Below are positions 26,566-34,394 of a stretch of DNA of 64,000 nt, one piece after another. The position numbers and the translations under genes are program-made. Below the pieces are notes generated by a model that was given only the letters and a program-made list of their open reading frames with translations, made no database searches and was not told the origin of the DNA. Each line of letters starts with the position of its first letter. Within the stretch, counting starts at the first letter, position 1. This stretch comes from Nostoc sp. FACHB-110. Lineage in GTDB: Bacteria > Cyanobacteriota > Cyanobacteriia > Cyanobacteriales > Nostocaceae. The stretch is taken from NCBI RefSeq assembly GCF_014697425.1, contig NZ_JACJRU010000015.1, forward strand, positions 1 through 64,000, given 5' to 3'.

Positions 26566-28836
26566 TTAATCATCCGCATCAAATAAATCTGAGATGTCAA
26601 AACCAACAGTAAAACTTGCTGCTTTAGCTGCTTCTCGCTCGGTTTTAACTTTGGCAGCTTCACCAGGGTCTATGCCGTCTTTGGTGTCTGGTTCTTGCTT
26701 GATGGCTTTGATTAAATCTGTTGTTGAATTATTAAACTCACTAACTGAACTGGCAACATCTACGGGGATTTGAGCGACCATTGCAACAGTGTTAGCACCT
26801 TCTTGAAGTTGCTGTAATTTTGTTATCCACTTGTTATCAAAGCTGGGTTGTGGGTTCATCCAGCTATATGCTTTTTCACCTACTACGCCCCAAATTCTTA
26901 AAGCATTGCCGATTCTTCCTGTATACCCACCAATAACTTCTAAGGCATTAGTAATTACAGCATTTACATTCATTAGGTTGTTAAGAACATTGGTAGTTGC
27001 TTGATAAATGCGGTTGGCTTTTTCCCAAGAGGCTTTGAGAGTTACATAGTTATCAGCACCAACAATAGATTTAATAAAGTTCTCAATCGAGCTAGAAATG
27101 ATTGCTCCAATATCAAATGGTTGCCCGTTGTCGTCCTTTAAGCCAATTAGCTGTAATACATTGTTTAAAGCACCTAGTAGCGTCTGCCCAACATCATTAC
27201 TCAGCATGACAGCATTATGAATGGTGGCTGCAAATGTGAGTAAATTTATTGCTCTATCAAGTTGTAACCACTGAGTAAAGCGCGTGAGTTTACCGCTTAG
27301 TCCGCCAGGAAGCTGATCACCCAGCTTATTGTTAATTACGCCTAACAGTGCTAATTCAGGAATCTGCGCTCCAGCGTTGAGTTTGTCTAATAGGCTTCCC
27401 GTATTTTGGTTGTTGTGGTTGTTTACATTGTTTATTGCATCATCCAAGGACTTACCAGCACACCCACCGTTAAGACTTCTGCAAATTGCGGTTCCGGTTG
27501 CTCTTTCTATATCTGAGGGTTTGGGAATGTTTGGATTAATTAACCCGGCGGCTCGTGCCGGAATGAGTGGAAGCATCGTCAGGATTGAATCTAATTTGGG
27601 CAATGCATCCTTATTCACTTTCTCCTGTTCTCCAATTCGAGTATTTAATTTATCTAAATCAGTTTTGAGTTGAGTATTCTGCTTTTCAATTTCACCTAAC
27701 TTGCTTGTTGTAGTCGTATAGTTGCTACTAACAGTTACGCTTACTTTCTCATTCTGCTTTTGAATTTCTTGTTGCCACTGTTGGGCTTTGTATTCAAAAG
27801 ATTGTTCGTAAGTTTTACGGAGAGTTGCGTTAACCCCTTCTATTTCTTGTTTGGTGATTCCGTTACTTTTAATTTGGGTTAAGTCTTGCCTGATGGCTTT
27901 CTGCTCAAGTTCTACGGGTTGAGTCTTGCCATTAATTAATTTGATAGTAAATTGTTTTAAGTCTTCAATTTTAGTGTCTATAGTTTTAGGAATATTAGTA
28001 ACAGTAGTTTGAACCGTCCTAACGCCTGACTGCAATTCAGTAATAATTTTAGATTGGATACTTATTTGATTATTAACTTTTTGAACTTCTCCGTTAGCTT
28101 GCTGTAGGGATTTTTGTAAATTAGTAATAGTAGTGCTTACTGATTTCTGAAAATTCTCGTTTATTCCTGATAATGTTTTGCTAATTTGATATTTTATGGT
28201 AGCTATATCAGAGGCTTGCTGGGCTATCTTCTCTTCTACAATCTTTCTACCTTGTCTGACCTCATACAGAGCGTCATTTCCCTTTTTAGCTGCTTGTTCC
28301 GCTTGTGTTTTTACATTAAAAAAGTTTTTAGAAATATTATCTAAATCTTTATTGTTGCGTTGTAATATTTTGTTCTGAGCATCGATTTTTTTATTCAATG
28401 CTCTGATATCTAAAACATTGCGCTGATATCTATCAAAAGCTTTTTGGAATTCTGAATTATTTTTAAGCTCGTTATCAATTCCAATATTCTGTATCTGAAT
28501 GTCAGTAATAGTTTTAGCTGCAATAACCAGTGTTAACCCAGCTAACACAGCTAAACTTGCTAATCCTCCACCTGCCTTTGCTGCTTTAACTTCTTTATTT
28601 CGACCAGGAATTTTAGATAGTAATTTATCCCATAATTTACCGCTTTCTTTAACACTACTTTTTAGGGCTTTAGCTTGCTTTGCCGCTTCTCTTGCACCTT
28701 TGCGACTCATAAACTGAGAAGTAACACGCCTAGCCTTTTTAGCTTCTAACAAAAGCTTTCCTGGTTGCCCGTTAACATACTTTGAAAGCTTGTATGCTCT
28801 CAAAGATGAAGGTGATATCTGTTGAGATATTGTCAT
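26566..28836 (-). CDS. Long coiled-coil membrane protein, tape-measure-like
   Basis: 756 residues. A basic N-terminus (about 1-90, many Lys and Arg) precedes one hydrophobic span (ASLAVLAGLTLVIAAKTI). Residues about 115-430 form coiled coil rich in Asn, Gln, Lys and Ile. The C-terminal third has long aliphatic stretches (LLTFAATIHNAVML, LLGALNNVLQLIGL) and ends acidic (DISDLFDADD). A long coiled coil combined with hydrophobic helices is the outline of phage tail tape-measure proteins, and it is the largest gene of the arm. It has no lysozyme or peptidase domain that I can see. The identification is structural analogy, not homology. Confidence 0.65.
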   Translation of the reverse strand: MTISQQISPSSLRAYKLSKYVNGQPGKLLLEAKKARRVTSQFMSRKGAREAAKQAKALKSSVKESGKLWDKLLSKIPGRNKEVKAAKAGGGLASLAVLAGLTLVIAAKTITDIQIQNIGIDNELKNNSEFQKAFDRYQRNVLDIRALNKKIDAQNKILQRNNKDLDNISKNFFNVKTQAEQAAKKGNDALYEVRQGRKIVEEKIAQQASDIATIKYQISKTLSGINENFQKSVSTTITNLQKSLQQANGEVQKVNNQISIQSKIITELQSGVRTVQTTVTNIPKTIDTKIEDLKQFTIKLINGKTQPVELEQKAIRQDLTQIKSNGITKQEIEGVNATLRKTYEQSFEYKAQQWQQEIQKQNEKVSVTVSSNYTTTTSKLGEIEKQNTQLKTDLDKLNTRIGEQEKVNKDALPKLDSILTMLPLIPARAAGLINPNIPKPSDIERATGTAICRSLNGGCAGKSLDDAINNVNNHNNQNTGSLLDKLNAGAQIPELALLGVINNKLGDQLPGGLSGKLTRFTQWLQLDRAINLLTFAATIHNAVMLSNDVGQTLLGALNNVLQLIGLKDDNGQPFDIGAIISSSIENFIKSIVGADNYVTLKASWEKANRIYQATTNVLNNLMNVNAVITNALEVIGGYTGRIGNALRIWGVVGEKAYSWMNPQPSFDNKWITKLQQLQEGANTVAMVAQIPVDVASSVSEFNNSTTDLIKAIKQEPDTKDGIDPGEAAKVKTEREAAKAASFTVGFDISDLFDADD

Positions 28837-28841
28837 GCTTA

Positions 28842-29207
28842 TTAGTCATTAATAAAAAAATTCAGAATATTAGACAAGACATTTTGAGATTCACCAGCAT
28901 TTTTATTATGCTCATCAACTGAATCCAAAATATTTTTTATATCGTCAATCAACTCTTTGGTTATTCCACCTAAATCAAGAATGTCATTTTCGGCTTTTGA
29001 TAATCTCTTGAGTATGCTGATTAGATTAGTATTGTCGCCTGTTCCTAATTTGGCTTGATTAATTTTGTCTTCTAAAACTTTGACTCTACGATTAATGCTA
29101 CCCAGTTGATTATTAACCTTTTGAAATTCACTTTTAACCCTAACAACTTCAGTGTTTAAAGCTACTAATTGCTCTTTTAATCCTTCACAGCAATCACTCT
29201 TACTCAT
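28842..29207 (-). CDS. Small coiled-coil protein (121 aa)
   Basis: Starts MSKSDCCEGLKEQLVALNTE. Almost entirely amphipathic helix with heptad spacing (about 10-70). The ATG overlaps the stop of the 182-aa gene as ATGA, and the stop is 5 bp before the next start, so it is translationally linked on both sides. It may partner with the 756-residue coiled-coil protein. Function unknown. Confidence 0.6.
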   Translation of the reverse strand: MSKSDCCEGLKEQLVALNTEVVRVKSEFQKVNNQLGSINRRVKVLEDKINQAKLGTGDNTNLISILKRLSKAENDILDLGGITKELIDDIKNILDSVDEHNKNAGESQNVLSNILNFFIND

Positions 29208-29752
29208 GCCTTCACCTGCTTTAATGTTGCAGTAGCTTGGGCAATTTTTGATTTAACATGATTGCATGGAACGCAACAGTAACCAGGGTAATGATTGCAT
29301 TCACACTTTATCTCATCACTAGCACAGTCATTTTCGCATCTAATTTTATAAACAGGACATGGCTTATTATTCCGTTGCTCACTAAATAACAACGTATTAC
29401 CGTTTTTTATTTCAATTTTGCATCCAGTGATATTTGCAAGAGAAATACTAACCGGGAAATCATAAACAAATTGACTAGTAATTTGATTGCTGGCGTTCAC
29501 CAGTTCTATCAAATAGTCACCTGCTTTTGGTTGTCTCTCATAGGTGGTATTAGCAAACAAATTATAAGAATGAGATTGAAATGTGAATATTGTTTCTCCA
29601 GCCTGATTTTTGACATTCCAATACGGATTGTCACTATTAGTAATTGGCGTAAGCGTAACATCTACTGGCGTTTGTTTAGTTTCAAAGTTTTTTTCTTGTT
29701 CACCCTGCCATTGCCATATAACAATAGCTTTTGATTTATTTTCACAAGCCAT
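29204..29752 (-). CDS. Cysteine-rich element protein (182 aa)
   Basis: Starts MACENKSKAIVIWQWQGEQE. Residues 1-120 look like a beta-sandwich. About 125-165 is a dense Cys cluster (CPVYKIRCENDCASDEIKCE, then CNHYPGYCCVPC), which could bind metal or form disulfides. No signal peptide. The gene overlaps its downstream neighbour by 4 bp and sits just after the tail-fibre-like gene. Probably a virion or adhesion component. Confidence 0.6.
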   Translation of the reverse strand: MACENKSKAIVIWQWQGEQEKNFETKQTPVDVTLTPITNSDNPYWNVKNQAGETIFTFQSHSYNLFANTTYERQPKAGDYLIELVNASNQITSQFVYDFPVSISLANITGCKIEIKNGNTLLFSEQRNNKPCPVYKIRCENDCASDEIKCECNHYPGYCCVPCNHVKSKIAQATATLKQVKA

Positions 29753-29757
29753 AATTT

Positions 29758-30666
29758 TTATATTGTTGGTGCGGTTGTTTTATATGGATGTCCTACGGGT
29801 AATTTACTTTTTAATCTCCACTTATTGGCTAGGTAGCCTTCTATCTTCTGTCTAATTGTTTCTGACACCGGAGAATAAAGGAAAATTATCTCTGCAATAC
29901 TTCCATTGAGTAATGCGTTGTTATAGTTAATCGCCCCAATCGTGACTTCATTACAAACACCATTGTCAGTGTTTGTGCTAGTCGCAAAATTATAATTACC
30001 ACCGTTTACACGTTTTTCTATTTTTCTTCCAGGTGTAAGACTGAAGGCAAATTCAAAAATAGACCATTCGCCAGCCGTTGAGCCAATACTTAATGACGGG
30101 TTATTCCCTTGTATCTCGAAACTATCTGCTATTGGATTGCTGATATAGAGATAGTTTCGCAGTGAGCCTGCGGTGTTTGGTGTGCCATCAAATAAACCCC
30201 ATCTGTTGCTATCTGCGTATTTAGCAACAAAATACATAGTTATATTTGTGCCGTAATTGTAGTAACCGCTTTTGATGTAATCGTCTATTCCATCAAAGGT
30301 AAGTGCTTTTTTGGTGATGGTATCCGAATAATTTGTTAGCTTTGGTTTTTTACTTTGATTAGACTGGGTAAAGTTATTTCCATTCCCGCTTATATCGTTC
30401 CACTGGGAGACATAATCATTACCGTCTTTTGATAGACTGCTTAAATTATTTGCGTCTAACCATAACTGAATACCTGTGTTTGATGGCAACCATAGATTAG
30501 TTGTTTCTTCAGTTTCAATATTGTTATTTCCTCCACTATTATTTGTTGAGTTTAAATTTAAGTTGCTTGCTTTGATTTTTCCTGTAATATTGTTTGCTAC
30601 ATCATAAACAATCAAGTAATCATCTGGGTTTATTGCTGTTATCTCTGGTAATTCGTTAATCTTCAT
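29758..30666 (-). CDS. Tail-fibre-like LamG protein
   Basis: 302 residues. The N-terminus MKINELPEITAINPDDYLIV, followed by YDVANNITGKIKASNLN, matches the short attachment domain seen at the start of many phage tail-fibre proteins (ELP...DxLxIxD...tgKIxxSxL). After a low-complexity Asn/Ser linker, residues about 75-285 form a LamG/concanavalin-like sandwich (LWLDANN, WNDISGNGNNFTQ, LTFDGIDDYIKSG, then GSIAEIIFL). Such proteins bind sugars or host surfaces. It is the best single reason to call the left arm phage-like. It overlaps its upstream neighbour by 11 bp. Confidence 0.75.
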   Translation of the reverse strand: MKINELPEITAINPDDYLIVYDVANNITGKIKASNLNLNSTNNSGGNNNIETEETTNLWLPSNTGIQLWLDANNLSSLSKDGNDYVSQWNDISGNGNNFTQSNQSKKPKLTNYSDTITKKALTFDGIDDYIKSGYYNYGTNITMYFVAKYADSNRWGLFDGTPNTAGSLRNYLYISNPIADSFEIQGNNPSLSIGSTAGEWSIFEFAFSLTPGRKIEKRVNGGNYNFATSTNTDNGVCNEVTIGAINYNNALLNGSIAEIIFLYSPVSETIRQKIEGYLANKWRLKSKLPVGHPYKTTAPTI

Positions 30667-31006
30667 TTGGGCTGAATACCTCTATTACAATCGTGTGCCT
30701 TACGAATAATAAATTTGCTCGATTAATTAGGTTATCTCTCCACCTAAACAGATTTAGAGAATAGTAATTCTGATTATTGAATTCAATTGGATTATCAATT
30801 TCATTTGTGATTGCATTACCGTTTTCATCTTCAATAAAGCCCTGAAAGTTGCTTAAGGCTTTTATCAAAATCGCAGTTAATAGCGATTCGGCTGTGTTGC
30901 TATTGCTGGGAGTTAATAAAGGTAAATCAGACTTTCTAATAGTGAGAGTCTGATTATCTTGTGAAGCATTAACCCCAAATAATTGTTGTAGGGTTAAATT
31001 CTCCAT
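30656..31006 (-). CDS. Left-arm duplicate B (116 aa)
   Basis: Starts MENLTLQQLFGVNASQDNQT. It is paralogous to the gene just upstream: TLQQ(L/I)FG(V/A)NA.QD..TLTI.K.DL is shared over the first 30 residues, and both end with a (T/H)(I/T)(V/I)(I/V)E strand and an acidic tail. The gene overlaps the start of the fibre-like gene. Probably a small structural subunit or fibre chaperone. No family recognised. Confidence 0.65.
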   Translation of the reverse strand: MENLTLQQLFGVNASQDNQTLTIRKSDLPLLTPSNSNTAESLLTAILIKALSNFQGFIEDENGNAITNEIDNPIEFNNQNYYSLNLFRWRDNLINRANLLFVRHTIVIEVFSPNED

Positions 31007-31008
31007 AT

Positions 31009-31353
31009 TTAGTAGTCGTCCGGGTCGATGCCAGTTGATGAGTACAGCTTGTCTAGCTCAACTGTGATAGTGTCCCGAATATAGGTAGTAGTGGTTGTTC
31101 CAGATGTTCTTGTGGTGAAGCTGGGCGTATTTTCAGCATCAACCATGATTGACTGATCAATGTTGCTGTCTCGGTTATCAGAGGTAAGGTAAACAGCAGC
31201 AAGTTTGATAATCGCTGCTAACAATTTTTCACCACTAATACTTGCACCAGTGGTCAACCCTACTGCTACTAAGTCAGCTTTTGAAATTGTCAATGTATTT
31301 GCGTCTTGGATTGCATTAGCACCAAAAATTTGTTGTAAGGTTGGTTCCGCCAT
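31009..31353 (-). CDS. Left-arm duplicate A, first gene of the arm (114 aa)
   Basis: Starts MAEPTLQQIFGANAIQDANT. Paralogous to the 116-aa gene 2 bp downstream. It is the first gene of the minus-strand left arm, so the arm's promoter should lie in 31354-31571, facing away from the tyrosine recombinase gene. I could not assign a confident -35/-10 pair there. Function unknown. Confidence 0.65.
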   Translation of the reverse strand: MAEPTLQQIFGANAIQDANTLTISKADLVAVGLTTGASISGEKLLAAIIKLAAVYLTSDNRDSNIDQSIMVDAENTPSFTTRTSGTTTTTYIRDTITVELDKLYSSTGIDPDDY

Positions 31354-31571
31354 ATTTCGGATTTTTTGAAGTGATTAAATCCGTTGTAAGCGTTTATTAA
31401 TTAGGCGTAAATCTTCCAGTTTTATGTAAATCCGGTGCAATTTCTGAGGACGTGAAATGCTTGCACTGACTAAGATTAACCGATATTCGACTGTTAGCCA
31501 AATACAAAAATGTTCCGTTTTCACCAGTGACAAAGGTAAAAGCGGAACAAGATTTATAGAAGGATATTAGG
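31354..31571. promoter_or_regulatory. Divergent control region of left arm and recombinase
   Basis: It separates the left arm from the plus-strand recombinase. It contains an imperfect inverted repeat tgttccgtttt (31511-31521) / aaaagcggaaca (31538-31549), and AGAAGGA ahead of the recombinase. gcaatttc...gaaatgc gives a second, weaker dyad near 31438-31470. Either could bind a regulator or the recombinase. Confidence 0.5.
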
Positions 31572-32153
31572 TTGAAAAATAATCGTAACGGACAATCAGC
31601 CGTTTTGAGCGATGCTGATTATTCAAAAATTCGGAAAAATATTAAATCTGCCAAATATAAATTACTTCTCGATTTGGCATGGTACACGGGGGAACGCTGG
31701 GGGGCTTTGGTCAAATTAACAATTGCCGATGTTTATAACGCGGATGGTACACCACGAGATTATATAAACTTTCGGGCAATAACCCGCAAAGCCACACCAG
31801 ACGGTAAGCGAAAAACTCGCCAAGTCCCTATACATACTGTCTTGTCAGAGTCTTTGGCATCTTACAAACCTGATAATAATTCGCTTTGGTTATTCCCCAG
31901 CCGCGAAGGTGATGAGCCAATCAGTATTCGTTGGGCTGACAAAATTCTCAGAACAGCTGTAGAACGGGCTGGGTTAGTAGCCAAAGGCATATCGACTCAC
32001 TCCACCCGCCGGAGCTTTATTACTAAGCTGCACCGTAACGGAACCGACCTTTACACAATCAAACAAATTACTGGCCACCAGGATTTTAAATCGCTGGAAC
32101 GCTATGTAGAAATTTCAGCCGACAGAATCAAAGGAGCCATCAACGCTTTATGA
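31572..32153 (+). CDS. Minimal tyrosine recombinase
   Basis: 193 residues, only the catalytic domain. The active-site residues are visible: R in TGERWGAL, K in the RKATPDGKRKT hairpin, HSTRRSF (HxxR), GHQDFKS (H) and Y in LERYVEIS. There is no N-terminal core-binding domain, as in FimB/FimE-size enzymes. The start is TTG at 31572 with AGAAGGA about 8 nt upstream. Its stop overlaps the ATG of a 53-residue gene. It lies in the middle of the element, so it may resolve dimers or invert DNA instead of integrating the element at its ends. Confidence 0.88.
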   Translation: MKNNRNGQSAVLSDADYSKIRKNIKSAKYKLLLDLAWYTGERWGALVKLTIADVYNADGTPRDYINFRAITRKATPDGKRKTRQVPIHTVLSESLASYKPDNNSLWLFPSREGDEPISIRWADKILRTAVERAGLVAKGISTHSTRRSFITKLHRNGTDLYTIKQITGHQDFKSLERYVEISADRIKGAINAL

Positions 32154-32311
32154 GTAACGCCAAAACATTATTAAGAATCAGAATTTTTTACTACAAGCTA
32201 CAAGCTGGCGAGTATGCCCACCCTTATGATTTAGCCAAAGCTCTTGAGAAATTAGCTGATCAGGCTTGGGATGATGTTGAGGAAATCTACCCTAATTCCA
32301 TGCTTCCGTGA
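32150..32311 (+). CDS. 53-aa protein coupled to the recombinase
   Basis: Starts with ATGA overlapping the recombinase stop and reads MSNAKTLLRIRIFYYKLQAG, then EYAHPYDLAKALEKLADQ and a short acidic end. The basic N-terminal half and helical C-terminal half would suit a small accessory DNA-binding protein (excisionase-like role), but this is inferred from the coupling, not from a known fold. Confidence 0.6.
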   Translation: MSNAKTLLRIRIFYYKLQAGEYAHPYDLAKALEKLADQAWDDVEEIYPNSMLP

Positions 32312-32338
32312 CTACAATTGCTTTGACCTCATTGTTGT

Positions 32339-32369
32339 GCGATCGCAATTCCTGATGCTGCGCGATCGC
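32339..32369. repeat. Paired HIP1 octamers
   Basis: GCGATCGC at 32339-32346 and 32362-32369, each followed by aatt, lie between convergent small genes. A hairpin is possible. Confidence 0.55.
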
Positions 32370-32374
32370 AATTT

Positions 32375-32548
32375 TTATGTCTTCTCTGGCAAGTCTTGTT
32401 GCATCAACTCAGCCTGTGTAAGTTGAGTAATAACTTTCTCAAGTCCTTCATAAAGTATGATTGCCCGTTCTCTTGATGTAGTATGAACGGTCAACTCTAC
32501 CGTTTTTTCGTCTTTACTCAACTTCAGAACAAAGTAATTTTCAGCCAT
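32375..32548 (-). CDS. 57-aa hypothetical protein
   Basis: Reads MAENYFVLKLSKDEKTVELT, then VHTTSRERAIILYEGLEKVI and an acidic end. A short beta-beta-helix outline. The ATG overlaps the stop of the 194-aa gene upstream (ATGGCTGA), so it is translationally coupled to it. No family recognised. Confidence 0.6.
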   Translation of the reverse strand: MAENYFVLKLSKDEKTVELTVHTTSRERAIILYEGLEKVITQLTQAELMQQDLPEKT

Positions 32549-33125
32549 TGTCACCCCTCAACATCTGCTTAATTTCCTGCGGTGTTAGTCCATCTGCGAT
32601 CGCGTTCTCAACAGAGTATTTCTTGTCTCTGGCCTTTGGAGAATGCACACTACCAAGGTAAATGCGCTGTTTCTTCCGTCCTTCCATCCAGCAGTACCGA
32701 TAATACCAATACTTATTTTCAGCCCGTTCCACCCAATAGCGTTCTACCCAGTGCGTATCGTGTTGGGGCGCAGATTTTTTAGTATCACTAGTTACTTGCG
32801 CCCCAACACGCGATTTTACTGGTGTCTGTGTTGTAGCGTGTGAAACTTGCGCCCCAACACGTAATTCCCATTCATCCCATGCTTTGTAATAAGCCTCATG
32901 ATTTGGATAATCATCTGGGTCTGGTGGTTCATGATCATCGGCGTAGAAAATTGTTAGCTGGCCGTCTTCATCCTTGAAAGGCACTTCCCCAAAATCTGCC
33001 GGGTTCCATCTGTCGTCTTCGTGTTGGGGCGCAGATTCTTTGACAATTTCATCCCAATACGGGTCTTGAACCGATTTAATTTTCGGTGTTGGGGTAATCG
33101 TAAACAGTTCTAATTGTTCAGTCAT
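32541..33125 (-). CDS. Hypothetical protein with inverted coding repeats (194 aa)
   Basis: Starts MTEQLELFTITPTPKIKSVQ. The C-terminal 60 residues look like a folded domain (WVERAENKYWYYRYCWMEGR, then KKQRIYLGS and PKARDKKYSVENAI). The sequence resembles DNA-modifying or recombination-associated phage accessory proteins in composition only. The gene contains four exact copies of a 14-bp motif, two per orientation. They encode SAPQH in one direction and RVGAQV in the other. Function unknown. Confidence 0.6.
   Translation of the reverse strand: MTEQLELFTITPTPKIKSVQDPYWDEIVKESAPQHEDDRWNPADFGEVPFKDEDGQLTIFYADDHEPPDPDDYPNHEAYYKAWDEWELRVGAQVSHATTQTPVKSRVGAQVTSDTKKSAPQHDTHWVERYWVERAENKYWYYRYCWMEGRKKQRIYLGSVHSPKARDKKYSVENAIADGLTPQEIKQMLRGDNG
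32759..33033. repeat. Four copies of a 14-bp motif, two per orientation
   Basis: cgtgttggggcgca occurs exactly at 32759-32772 and 33020-33033. Its complement tgcgccccaacacg occurs at 32797-32810 and 32848-32861. All four lie inside one gene. A related ctccccaacacc lies at the base of the leader hairpin at 34907. Confidence 0.85.
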
Positions 33126-33147
33126 AATTAATTTGCTTTAGTAGATG

Positions 33148-33172
33148 CCTGCCATAATTGGCAGGTTTTTTT
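33148..33172 (+). terminator. Hairpin with T-run (plus strand)
   Basis: cctgcc and ggcagg pair around ataatt, followed by seven T on the plus strand. It would stop rightward transcripts coming from the recombinase side, and it also sits at the stop codon of the leftward 350-aa gene. Confidence 0.65.
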
Positions 33173-34223
33173 ATACCTGTAAGGCAGTATTCCCAAATAG
33201 TTGTTCGCGTCGTTCCCAAACTTGTTTGAAATATTCAGCTTGCCTACTTATTCCCTCAGTTATTCGGGTACTGTTATTAGTTACAAAATTAATTGCTTTA
33301 TCAAAAGTTCTAGGCGCACTCATACCATCAGCCTCATAAATTTGTTTGAATCTGTTGATAAATGCTGTTTGGCATTGTTGGTTTAATTCGAGCAATGAAT
33401 TTAATCGCTGTTCATCAATCCTCCAGTTGTAACGACTTAAAAATAATTCTTTGTAGTAATCATCCTGGGTGAATGACTCACCTCTAATTCGTTTGGCACA
33501 ACGTTCTAAAACTTCACCTACTTTTTGGGCTACCTTTTCACCTTTCCTACCAGCACGTTTACGAACTCTGTCTAAGAGTTCGTAAATCGGGCGTTCTTCT
33601 TTCTTCTCAGAAACTTCTATGAGAAGTTCCTGAGAAGTTTCTGAAGTGTTCCTGAGACTTTCTGGAATGCTTGATTTTTCTATAGTTTCAGAGATAATCG
33701 ACGGCATTTTTTGACCGTCATTCGGATTTTTTAGACTGTTATTCGGTAACGGTTGAACGTTATTTAGGCTATTACTGACCGTCGTTTGGTCAGAAATATC
33801 CGGCATTTTTTGACCGTCTTTTTGGTCATCTTCAGATAACCAAAATTCTTTTATCCGCCTAGCACCATGCAAGTTGATGACTAACCATGCTGCTGTTTTT
33901 CTGCTGTCATCTATACAGGTTTCTCGTTTGAATTGAAATAAACCAGCTTTGTATAAAACTTGTCTTGCTAACCTAAATGCCTTGTCACCTAATGAGGTTG
34001 TTAGCTTTATCCATCTACTACCATACTGGTCAGAAGCCCAACACTCATTCCAGAGAATTTGAATGTTTTTAGCTTGATTAACTATCCACTGCAAATCTTC
34101 AACTGGGATAATGCAGTGTGGTTTATTGTATTTAGTCGATGCTTTGTTTTTTCTGTGAGAGTCAATCGAAATAACTCTTTCTTTAGTGTGAGAATTGTTG
34201 ATTTCTAAGCTATTTGCTGACAT
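33171..34223 (-). CDS. Putative replication or DNA-binding protein (350 aa)
   Basis: Starts MSANSLEINNSHTKERVISI. Residues about 40-130 have a winged-helix feel (WIKLTTSLGDKAFRLARQVL, then YKAGLFQFKRE and TAAWLVINLHGARRI). This is followed by a low-complexity Ser/Asn/Pro linker with two DGQKMP copies and a basic helical C-terminal domain (RVRKRAGRKGEKVAQKVGEV). A winged helix plus basic domain in the middle of an element is compatible with a replication initiator or partition protein. No catalytic motif is seen and no named family is recognised. Confidence 0.6.
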   Translation of the reverse strand: MSANSLEINNSHTKERVISIDSHRKNKASTKYNKPHCIIPVEDLQWIVNQAKNIQILWNECWASDQYGSRWIKLTTSLGDKAFRLARQVLYKAGLFQFKRETCIDDSRKTAAWLVINLHGARRIKEFWLSEDDQKDGQKMPDISDQTTVSNSLNNVQPLPNNSLKNPNDGQKMPSIISETIEKSSIPESLRNTSETSQELLIEVSEKKEERPIYELLDRVRKRAGRKGEKVAQKVGEVLERCAKRIRGESFTQDDYYKELFLSRYNWRIDEQRLNSLLELNQQCQTAFINRFKQIYEADGMSAPRTFDKAINFVTNNSTRITEGISRQAEYFKQVWERREQLFGNTALQV

Positions 34224-34320
34224 AATACTAATAATTGGAATAGTAATTTAGCCACCCAGCCAAATAATTACAGGTGGCTATTTACGTTTTTTGAGGTGTA
34301 GAAATTGCTTGGTATAAGTT

Positions 34321-34356
34321 GCGATCGCACAAAACAGCACCAACAGGTGCGATCGC
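34321..34356. repeat. HIP1-based inverted repeat
   Basis: gcgatcgcac (34321-34330) and gtgcgatcgc (34347-34356) are exact inverted copies, each containing HIP1, separated by 16 nt. They directly follow the RHH-gene terminator on the minus strand. Confidence 0.65.
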
Positions 34357-34361
34357 ATGAA

Positions 34362-34394
34362 AAAACCGCCTTTACCCCTAGGGCAGACGGTTTT
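34362..34394 (-). terminator. Terminator of the RHH frameshift gene
   Basis: On the minus strand aaaaccg pairs with cggtttt around a loop containing gccctagggg, followed by a T-run. It overlaps the stop codon of the -1 frame at 34393, supporting that frame as the true end of the transcription unit. Confidence 0.75.

Noticed and set aside
25721..29752. A contractile or type VI-like injection system in the left arm
   Set aside because: No sheath, baseplate (gp25-like), VgrG, LysM or AAA+ ATPase was recognised, so calling it such a system is not supported.
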